From positions 1-20,258 of the IMG/VR virus record IMGVR_UViG_3300031841_003705: 20,258 bases of DNA; one strand, written 5' to 3'. This DNA is from a virus. This document shows positions 15,477 through 20,258 of the stretch, in pieces; the stretch's first letter is position 1, and each line of letters opens with the position of its first letter. Under the pieces are notes generated by a model. It did no database searches, was not told the DNA's origin, and worked only from the letters and a program-made list of their open reading frames with translations. The translations under genes and the position numbers were made by a program.

Positions 15477-16297
15477 CGGCACCATTTGATTTTAAGTGGT
15501 TTGGTACTTTTACTGGACCACAATCTACAGCAGGAGCATATAATTATGATTCCTTATCATTAGAAGGAACATGGCATACAACTCTACCAACTGATTTGTC
15601 ATTTAAACTGACTGATCTTGCCGCAGTTCTATATAATGTTCCTGGAGACTATGTTGGATTTTATTGTAATGGAGTTTCAACTCAGTTGATGACTCTTGCA
15701 CATTCAACTGGTCAAATTCCGACATTGAATGTTCAAGCATTGACTTCAATTTTTAATGGAAATACGATTGTTAATGGTAGTGTTATTGCAAATGGATTTA
15801 TTTCTGCAAATGGAGCAGTAAATTTAGCAGGAATTGGTGATGTTGCAACATATTTGACAACATTAAATTCAACTAAGCTAGATAAATCAAATAAGGGATT
15901 TGATATCTCACATCCAACTAAAGAAGGATATCGTCTTAGACATATTTGCGTAGAGGGTCCAGAAGATGGTCCGATTTATGTACGTGGAAAATTAGAAGAA
16001 GGAAATGTAATTAAACTTCCAGATTATTGGGATGGTCTTGTAGATAAAGAATCAATTTCTGTAAATCTTACTCCTATTGGAACTTATCAAGAATTATTTG
16101 TTGAGAAAATTGAATGGGGTAAGAATGTTATTGTTAAAAATAATGCAGGTGGTCCTGTAAGATGTTATTATCAAATTTGGGCAGCAAGAAAATATGATGA
16201 CAAGTTACATGTTGAATATAAAGGTGATACCCCAGCAGATTATCCAGGAGATAATACAAGATTCTCTATTGCTGGATATGATTATGATAGGAGGTAA
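15473..16297 (+). CDS. fibre-like virion protein with C-terminal HPTKxG domain (copy 2)
   Basis: A 274-residue protein. The N-terminal 140 residues are beta-rich (a run near 100-125 reads NGNTIVNGSVIANGFISANGAV, a shaft-like alternation). From residue 143 the C-terminal domain parallels the previous protein: FDISHPTKEGYRLRHICVEGPE, YVRGK, KLPDYWDGLVD, ISVNLTPIG, CYYQIWAAR. The N-termini of the two genes are unrelated by eye, so they share only this domain. The remaining tail (YDDKLHVEYKGDTPADYPGDNTR) is extra. Translation is coupled to the gene before it, and its stop is overlapped by the ribosome site of the gene after it. Confidence 0.75.
   Translation: MTAPFDFKWFGTFTGPQSTAGAYNYDSLSLEGTWHTTLPTDLSFKLTDLAAVLYNVPGDYVGFYCNGVSTQLMTLAHSTGQIPTLNVQALTSIFNGNTIVNGSVIANGFISANGAVNLAGIGDVATYLTTLNSTKLDKSNKGFDISHPTKEGYRLRHICVEGPEDGPIYVRGKLEEGNVIKLPDYWDGLVDKESISVNLTPIGTYQELFVEKIEWGKNVIVKNNAGGPVRCYYQIWAARKYDDKLHVEYKGDTPADYPGDNTRFSIAGYDYDRR
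16289..16295 (+). promoter_or_regulatory. strong ribosome binding site AGGAGGT
   Basis: AGGAGGT lies 7 bases before the ATG at 16303 and overlaps the upstream stop codon. It is the strongest Shine-Dalgarno in the window, where most starts have none that is clear, and it fixes the start of the 258-residue gene. Confidence 0.9.
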
Positions 16298-16302
16298 TTA
16301 AA

Positions 16303-17079
16303 ATGGCAGGATATATTTCCACATCTCTAACTGCTAAAGAGATATTAGAGTTACAAAATACAAGTATTTCTTCAGGAACTGGTCAAAGAACTGTCATTGA
16401 GCAACAAGGTGTTGTGATTGATAGTATCAATAAATTTCTTCCCGATATTAAGGAAAGAGATGATCAAATTCTTGCAATTGTTGATCAAATTAAGACAAAG
16501 CAAAATCAACTTGTTACAATTTCTCAAAGTGCAGCAGGTCTTGGATGTTCATTAGCACAGTCTGTTGCCTCACTATATTCTAATCATGATGTATTAGCAG
16601 GTTTTAGTACTGAAATCGTAGGATATACAAGTATTACTGTTGGAATTGGAACTATCAAACTCGATGAACTTCAAGCATATACTTATCCTAGGTTAGAAAA
16701 TCTTGATGTTGCAACAGATAATCCAATTGGAAATGCTTCTGAAGTAAATCTTTCTTCATCAACGTCAGGAACTGGTTCTGATTCTGATTTTGTGAAAAAT
16801 GTTGGAAGTTCTATTTCACCTGTGTATGCAATTAATTCAACATTACATCCACCAGGACAAGACACGGCTTGTAATAACTATAGAACGCAAATCAATACAC
16901 TTCTAAGTGAGATTGAAACTTTGAGGGCAACTGCTGGCATTCCAACATGGGAAGCTGAAGCAACGACTCTTAAGACTCATCGTAAAGGTTTGCAACTAGA
17001 GGCATGGTCTCTCGGTAAAGCACAGAACACCATGTCATCTAAATCGGCATCCAACGAAGACATCACAGGACTGCTCTAG
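16303..17079 (+). CDS. virion-region hypothetical protein with coiled-coil N-terminus
   Basis: A 258-residue protein of unknown function. The N-terminal 90 residues are helical (EILELQNTSISSG; INKFLPDIKERDDQILAIVDQIKTKQNQLVTISQSAAGLG). A strand-rich middle follows (TEIVGYTSITVGIGTIKLDELQAYTYPRLENL). There is a serine- and glycine-rich linker (SSSTSGTGSDSD, about 152-163), then HPPGQDTACNNYRTQINTLLSEIETLRATAG in a helix. The location between fibre-like genes and the cpeT cassette, and its strong AGGAGGT site, suggest an abundant structural or scaffold-like protein, but nothing identifies it. Confidence 0.75.
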   Translation: MAGYISTSLTAKEILELQNTSISSGTGQRTVIEQQGVVIDSINKFLPDIKERDDQILAIVDQIKTKQNQLVTISQSAAGLGCSLAQSVASLYSNHDVLAGFSTEIVGYTSITVGIGTIKLDELQAYTYPRLENLDVATDNPIGNASEVNLSSSTSGTGSDSDFVKNVGSSISPVYAINSTLHPPGQDTACNNYRTQINTLLSEIETLRATAGIPTWEAEATTLKTHRKGLQLEAWSLGKAQNTMSSKSASNEDITGLL

Positions 17080-17081
17080 GG

Positions 17082-17110
17082 TTGACACTCCCTCGTATGT
17101 GCCTTATAAT
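17082..17110 (+). promoter_or_regulatory. perfect-consensus sigma-70 promoter
   Basis: TTGACA (17082-17087), a 17-base spacer, then TATAAT (17105-17110): both hexamers match the bacterial consensus exactly at the optimal spacing. Transcription would begin near 17117, about 18 bases before the ATG at 17135. It lies directly after the stop of the 258-residue gene and would let the host RNA polymerase express the cassette (62-residue gene, cpeT, 51-residue gene, perhaps the tRNAs) without phage late factors. Confidence 0.9.
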
Positions 17111-17134
17111 ACGGGGGTAATCAACCAAGGCACC

Positions 17135-17323
17135 ATGCAAGAGTTTCTAGAGTCAGTTCTGATCGACACCAACCGCAGGCAGTTCAAACTGTTCTCTAAT
17201 ATGGGTGATGAGAAGGTTGTTGACTGTGAAACCTACGACGAGTTCATGAATGTCTTTATCCACGTCCGTGACAATGTAGATGAGGACATGATTTTTTACA
17301 AAAAGCCCCTTGTAGCATCATGA
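17135..17323 (+). CDS. small hypothetical protein of the cpeT cassette
   Basis: A 62-residue acidic protein, MQEFLESVLIDTNRRQFKLFSNMGDEKVVDCETYDEFMNVFIHVRD..., predicted as an alpha/beta fold with one cysteine. Unknown function, but similar small proteins with ESVLIDT and CETYDEFMNV-like patterns are known to me from cyanophages. The ATG at 17135 is chosen because a GTG at 17099, in the same frame, lies inside the promoter and upstream of its transcription start. AAGG 4 bases before the ATG is a weak ribosome site. Its stop overlaps the cpeT ATG (ATGA). Base composition is visibly more GC-rich (about 45% in 17161-17280) than flanking genes (about one third). Confidence 0.8.
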   Translation: MQEFLESVLIDTNRRQFKLFSNMGDEKVVDCETYDEFMNVFIHVRDNVDEDMIFYKKPLVAS

Positions 17324-17775
17324 TCGAGGATTTCATCTCTAAACTTAAGGGTAAATATAATAACCTTAAGCAAGCACAAGAAAGTCCCAGAGATCATTCC
17401 CATGTACATATCATTTGGAAAGATCTAGGTGATGGTAAGATGACCATCAAACAATGGTATGATTATGAAGGAGAATCAAATCCTTATCGTACTCGTTGTC
17501 ATAAAGTTCTACAAAAAGATGACTACATCATTGTAGAAAACTGGGGAACTGATTGGACTCATAGTCCTGCATTTGATATGAGATTCACTCTTGTAGATAC
17601 ATTCTATAAAGGTGAATTGATTTATCCAGACCCAATCATTCGTGAAACAACTCTCAAAAGTTTCGTGGAGTTTGATGGGTACACCTATCGTAGTATGGAT
17701 CAAGGATGGAAGGATGACAAACTTGTCTGGGGTTCGTTGTCAATCTATGAACTCCAAAAGGAAATTGGGTTTTAA
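17320..17775 (+). CDS. cpeT: CpeT/CpcT-like phycobiliprotein chromophore lyase
   Basis: A 151-residue protein, shorter than host CpeT (about 200). Family motifs are visible in order: GKYNNLKQAQ (residues 11-20, cf. 'GxFSNxxQA'), HVHIIWKDLG (28-37), NPYRTR (54-59), IIVENW (70-75) and VWGS (136-139, typical C-terminal strand). CpeT lyases attach a bilin chromophore to cysteine of phycoerythrin or phycocyanin beta subunits, or chaperone the process. Phage versions are known in marine cyanomyoviruses and are thought to sustain or remodel light harvesting during infection; activity of this one is not established by sequence. The GTG/ATG choice is simple: the ATG overlaps the preceding stop. Confidence 0.85.
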   Translation: MIEDFISKLKGKYNNLKQAQESPRDHSHVHIIWKDLGDGKMTIKQWYDYEGESNPYRTRCHKVLQKDDYIIVENWGTDWTHSPAFDMRFTLVDTFYKGELIYPDPIIRETTLKSFVEFDGYTYRSMDQGWKDDKLVWGSLSIYELQKEIGF

Positions 17776-17837
17776 ATCCAAAAATCGGGCAGAAAAAATT
17801 CCCAGAAATTTTTCACGTGAGAGGTTTTTAAAAAAGT

Positions 17838-17993
17838 ATGCGACCAGAAACACGCAAATCAATGGAGATGCTGTTCTCCGCAAAGTGGAACTTGCCAAAA
17901 GCAGCAAAACATGCTAACCTTACTAATAAGGAAATGAAAATCACATTCAATGAATATTGTGCTTTTCATAAACCCACTTGGAAATCCGAGTGA
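17838..17993 (+). CDS. 51-residue hypothetical protein
   Basis: A small basic ORF: MRPETRKSMEMLFSAKWNLPKAAKHANLTNKEMKITFNEYCAFHKPTWKSE. It starts at ATG 17838 and stops at TGA 17991. The middle (KWNLPKAAKHANLTNKEMKITF) resembles a helix-turn-helix arrangement, and I recognise the overall pattern as one recurrent in cyanophage genomes as a short hypothetical. A purine-rich AGAGG lies 13 bases upstream, too far for an ideal ribosome site. It is the third gene of the cpeT cassette, with 62 bases of AT-rich gap after cpeT. A DNA-binding role is a guess. Confidence 0.7.
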   Translation: MRPETRKSMEMLFSAKWNLPKAAKHANLTNKEMKITFNEYCAFHKPTWKSE

Positions 17994-18001
17994 TCCTTTC
18001 T

Positions 18002-18089
18002 GCAGGTGAGACTAGGTAGTCAGAGATGTTTTATAAACATTTTGCACCAGATTAGTGCCTTTGAGATGGTTCAATTCCATCCACCTGTA
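18002..18089 (+). tRNA. atypical tRNA-like cloverleaf, five helices, apparent anticodon UAU (identity uncertain)
   Basis: Acceptor GCAGGTG/CACCTGT with one G-U pair, D-like stem GACT/AGTC with a very short AGGT loop, stem GATGT/ACATT around a 7-base loop TTTATAA (apparent anticodon TAT), an extra stem GCAC/GTGC with loop CAGATTA, then a canonical T arm GATGG-TTCAATT-CCATC and discriminator A. No 3' CCA is encoded. It resembles a class II tRNA, but UAU is not a class II anticodon. The alternative reading takes the GCAC/GTGC stem as the anticodon arm (loop CAGATTA, GAT = Ile), with base 33 not T and an inserted 17-base hairpin before it. Position 8 is A instead of T. It could be a degraded or unusual tRNA. 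It ends 4 bases before the tRNA-Leu. Confidence 0.5.
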
Positions 18090-18093
18090 CCTT

Positions 18094-18176
18094 GGGAGTG
18101 TGATGAAACTGGTAAACATACGACACTTAAAATGTCGCGGCATCGTGCCTTGCGGGTTCAAGTCCCGCCACTCCCA
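18094..18176 (+). tRNA. tRNA-Leu (anticodon UAA)
   Basis: An 83-base canonical class II tRNA. Acceptor GGGAGTG pairs with CACTCCC (18169-18175), discriminator A at 18176. D-stem ATG/CAT with GG in the loop, anticodon stem CGACA/TGTCG with loop CTTAAAA (TAA at 18128-18130), short variable stem GGC/GCC, and T arm GCGGG-TTCAAGT-CCCGC. No CCA is encoded. It decodes UUA, a favoured leucine codon in an AT-rich phage genome, so it probably supports late translation in a host that uses UUA less. It is followed 12 bases later by the late promoter of the next gene. Confidence 0.95.
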
Positions 18177-18188
18177 TATAAAAACAAT

Positions 18189-18196
18189 GATAAATA
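18189..18196 (+). promoter_or_regulatory. T4-type late promoter (GATAAATA)
   Basis: GATAAATA, in TGATAAATAG, fits the NATAAATA late form of T4-like cyanophages. It lies 29 bases before the ATG at 18226 in a non-coding gap after tRNA-Leu, so it restarts late transcription for the large structural gene after the cassette. Confidence 0.65.
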
Positions 18197-18209
18197 GACC
18201 TATAGGAAT

Positions 18210-18221
18210 TTAACGCGTTAA
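18210..18221 (+). repeat. 12-base palindrome TTAACGCGTTAA in the leader of a late gene
   Basis: A perfect 12-base palindrome lies 4 bases before the ATG at 18226 and downstream of the AGGA-like sequence at 18204, its possible ribosome site. It is GC-cored (ACGCGT) in a low-GC region. As RNA it could form only a weak stem; as DNA it looks like a dimer binding site. Function unknown. Confidence 0.6.
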
Positions 18222-18225
18222 TACA

Positions 18226-20258
18226 ATGGGTCTTAGTCGTCTGGATAATTTTCTAAAGAGTACCAAAGGTGAGATTCTTTATGTAGATCCTTCAAGTTTG
18301 GATTCTACTGATAGTATCGAGAATAAAGGTAATTCTTTAGCAAGACCATTTAAAACCATTCAAAGGGCACTGCTAGAGGCAGCACGTTTCTCCTACCAAG
18401 CAGGAGAAAACAATGATAGGTTTGGTAAAACAACTATTCTACTCTATCCTGGTGAACACGTTGTAGATAATAGGCCAGGGTGGATACCAATTCATGATCA
18501 AGTGGCAAACACGTACAGACTTAGGTCTGGTACTACTTCTGATGACTTTCCACCACTTGATGTCAATAGCAACTTTGACCTAGACAGTCCTAATAACGCA
18601 TTATATAAACTTAACAGTATTCATGGTGGTGTTATTATTCCTAGAGGTACATCACTTGTAGGTCTTGACCTTAGAAAGACCAAGATTATTCCTAAGTATG
18701 TTCCTAATCCAGAAAACGATCAAATTGAAAAATCTGCTATTTTCCGTGTAACTGGTGCTTGTTACTTCTGGCAGTTTTCTATCTTTGATGGAGATCAGAC
18801 TGGAACTGTATACAAAGACTATACTGATAACGCATTTGTTCCCAATTTCTCACACCATAAACTTACTTGTTTTGAGTATGCTGATGGTGTAAATCCAGTA
18901 TCTATCAATGATGACTTCCTAGTCTATGATGACACAAACACTGACCTTGAAATGTATTATCAAAAGGTTGGTTTTGCATATGGTACTCCATCTGGAAGAG
19001 AAGTTTCTCCTGACTATCCTTCTGATAGCCTAGACATTCAACCAAAGGTTGATGAGTACCGTATTGTTGGTTCTACTGGTGCTGAAGTAGGAATTACTAG
19101 TATTAAATCTGGTGATGGATTGATTTCTTCAACAGAAATTACAGTTACCCTAGAGAATGAAGTCCCTGGTCTAGATGTAAATACTCCAATTCGTATTGAA
19201 GGTATTGCTGATGCTGGTTATGACGGTCAGTATGCAGTATTTGAAGTTATTTCTTCTACAGAGATTAAGTATCAGGTTTCTGTTCCACCAGTTAATGCAT
19301 TACCATCAACAACTTCTGGTGCAACACTGAATATTTCAGTTGATACTGTTACATCTGCATCACCATATATCTTTAACATCTCTCTGAGATCTGTTTTTGG
19401 TATGAATGGACTTCATGCTGATGGATCTAAGGCAACTGGATTCAAGTCTATGGTTCTTGCCCAATTTACGGGTATTGGTCTTCAAAAAGATGATAATGCA
19501 TTTGTTAAGTATAATCCAACAAATGGTCTTTATGAAGGTGATCAAGCATCAGGTAATGAAAATATTCATACTGACTCAAGAGCAAGATATAGACCAGATT
19601 GGGAAAACCACCACATTAAGTGTAGCAATAATGCACTTCTACAGATCGTTTCTGTTTTCGCAATTGGTTTTGCCAATCACTTCCTATTAGAATCTGGTGG
19701 TGACGCATCTATCACAAACTCTAACTCTAACTTTGGTGCAAGATCTCTAGTTTCTAAAGGATTCCGTCCAGAGGCATTCCCAAGAGATGATGTTGGATAC
19801 ATTACTCATATTATTAACCCCAAAGAGATTGAATCTGAAGAAGTTGGTATTGAGTTCTTAGGTATTGACGTTGGAGTTTCTACTTCTGTTGGTATTGCAA
19901 CTACAAGTAAACTTTTCCTATATGAGGAAACCAACGTAGATATTCCTCCAGCAACTGTAATTGATGGATATAGAATTGGTTCAAAGAAAGATGAGGCACT
20001 AAAAGTTCTTCTTGCATCAGGTAATGAGATTGAGACATACCATTCCAAAGTTGTAATGCCCAATACTGAGGGTACTGCAAGTGAAGCAATCTCTGAAAAA
20101 ATTCATAAAGTATCTCAAACCAATGGTATAAATGATATCGCATCAAATACACTTACATTAACCGAAGGTCATACATTCCTAAATGGTGAAACTATTAGAA
20201 TTATTAGTGAGAATGGTCATCTTCCAGATGGACTAACAGAAAATAAAATTTATTATGC
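18226..20258 (+). CDS. large cyanophage virion structural protein, VrlC-like (3' end outside window)
   Basis: My translation from ATG 18226 is open for 677 complete codons to the window edge, starting MGLSRLDNFLKSTKGEILYVDPSSLDSTDSIENKGNS, then ARPFKTIQRALLEAARFSYQ, NDRFGKTTILLYPGEH and RPGWIPIH. This opening is a highly characteristic cyanomyovirus protein that I remember under names such as structural protein or VrlC. Later regions are beta-rich with repeating GVSTSVGIATTS- and SLVSKGFRPEAFPRDD-type patterns. It has no membrane segment or catalytic motif I can see. It probably belongs to the baseplate periphery or tail. It is led by the GATAAATA late promoter. The end and the true length are not visible. 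Confidence 0.85.
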   Translation, partial: MGLSRLDNFLKSTKGEILYVDPSSLDSTDSIENKGNSLARPFKTIQRALLEAARFSYQAGENNDRFGKTTILLYPGEHVVDNRPGWIPIHDQVANTYRLRSGTTSDDFPPLDVNSNFDLDSPNNALYKLNSIHGGVIIPRGTSLVGLDLRKTKIIPKYVPNPENDQIEKSAIFRVTGACYFWQFSIFDGDQTGTVYKDYTDNAFVPNFSHHKLTCFEYADGVNPVSINDDFLVYDDTNTDLEMYYQKVGFAYGTPSGREVSPDYPSDSLDIQPKVDEYRIVGSTGAEVGITSIKSGDGLISSTEITVTLENEVPGLDVNTPIRIEGIADAGYDGQYAVFEVISSTEIKYQVSVPPVNALPSTTSGATLNISVDTVTSASPYIFNISLRSVFGMNGLHADGSKATGFKSMVLAQFTGIGLQKDDNAFVKYNPTNGLYEGDQASGNENIHTDSRARYRPDWENHHIKCSNNALLQIVSVFAIGFANHFLLESGGDASITNSNSNFGARSLVSKGFRPEAFPRDDVGYITHIINPKEIESEEVGIEFLGIDVGVSTSVGIATTSKLFLYEETNVDIPPATVIDGYRIGSKKDEALKVLLASGNEIETYHSKVVMPNTEGTASEAISEKIHKVSQTNGINDIASNTLTLTEGHTFLNGETIRIISENGHLPDGLTENKIYY

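Noticed and set aside
17099-17134. Upstream in-frame GTG start for the 62-residue protein
   Set aside because: The GTG lies within the promoter spacer, before the predicted transcript start, so it cannot be on that transcript. ATG 17135 follows an AAGG.
17791-17819. AT-rich inverted repeat (GAAAAAATT...AAATTTTTC) after cpeT as a terminator
   Set aside because: The arms differ in length, contain no G-C clamp and are not followed by a clean T run, so a functional terminator is not supported.
17642-17917. A 91-residue ORF crossing the end of cpeT
   Set aside because: Out of frame with cpeT, which carries family motifs to its end, and overlapping the better 51-residue gene; highly basic with no pattern.
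18006-18197. A 63-residue ORF over the tRNA pair
   Set aside because: It spans two RNA genes with proper stems, so it is not a protein gene.
1-20258. CRISPR arrays, insertion sequences, integrase or attachment sites
   Set aside because: No regularly spaced repeats, transposase or recombinase motifs or terminal inverted repeats were found; the only exact repeat noticed is the amidase-flanking pair.

Overview
The window looks like part of the structural (late) region of a T4-like cyanophage, a myovirus of marine Synechococcus or Prochlorococcus. The evidence is a run of recognisable T4-type head-completion and baseplate genes, T4-type late-promoter octamers, an AT-rich and very tightly packed layout (4-8 base overlaps, almost no gaps), and a CpeT-type phycobiliprotein lyase gene, which is a cyanobacterial auxiliary gene carried by such phages. 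All names come from reading the translations; no database search was run.

Layout. Bases 1-3116 are a leftward operon: gp4 head-completion protein, a 165-residue conserved unknown, gp48 tail-tube cap, and gp53 baseplate wedge, which runs off the left edge. A 39-base divergent gap (3117-3155) carries a consensus late promoter for the leftward operon and a weaker candidate for the rightward one. From 3156 to 17079 everything runs rightward: a tail-tube-fold protein (possible gp54), gp26 and gp51 (hub assembly), two very large paralogous tape-measure-like proteins of 815 and 948 residues carrying a lysozyme-like and an amidase domain respectively, a gp27-like hub protein, a small helical protein, a gp5-like OB-fold hub protein, a separate gp5-type beta-helix spike, two tandem fibre-like proteins sharing one C-terminal domain, and an unassigned structural protein.

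Bases 17080-18180 are an accessory cassette inside the late genes: a perfect-consensus sigma-70 promoter, a 62-residue unknown, cpeT, a 51-residue unknown, an atypical tRNA-like structure and a canonical tRNA-Leu(UAA). From 18226 a late promoter leads into a large cyanophage virion protein that leaves the window on the right.

Functionally, most of the window encodes the central baseplate hub, the cell-puncturing spike, wall-degrading enzymes and tube initiation. The lysozyme that T4 embeds in gp5 appears here to have been moved into a tape-measure-like protein and joined by a second, different wall hydrolase. Part of the DNA is devoted to host takeover (cpeT, tRNA) under a host-type promoter that could fire before the late genes.
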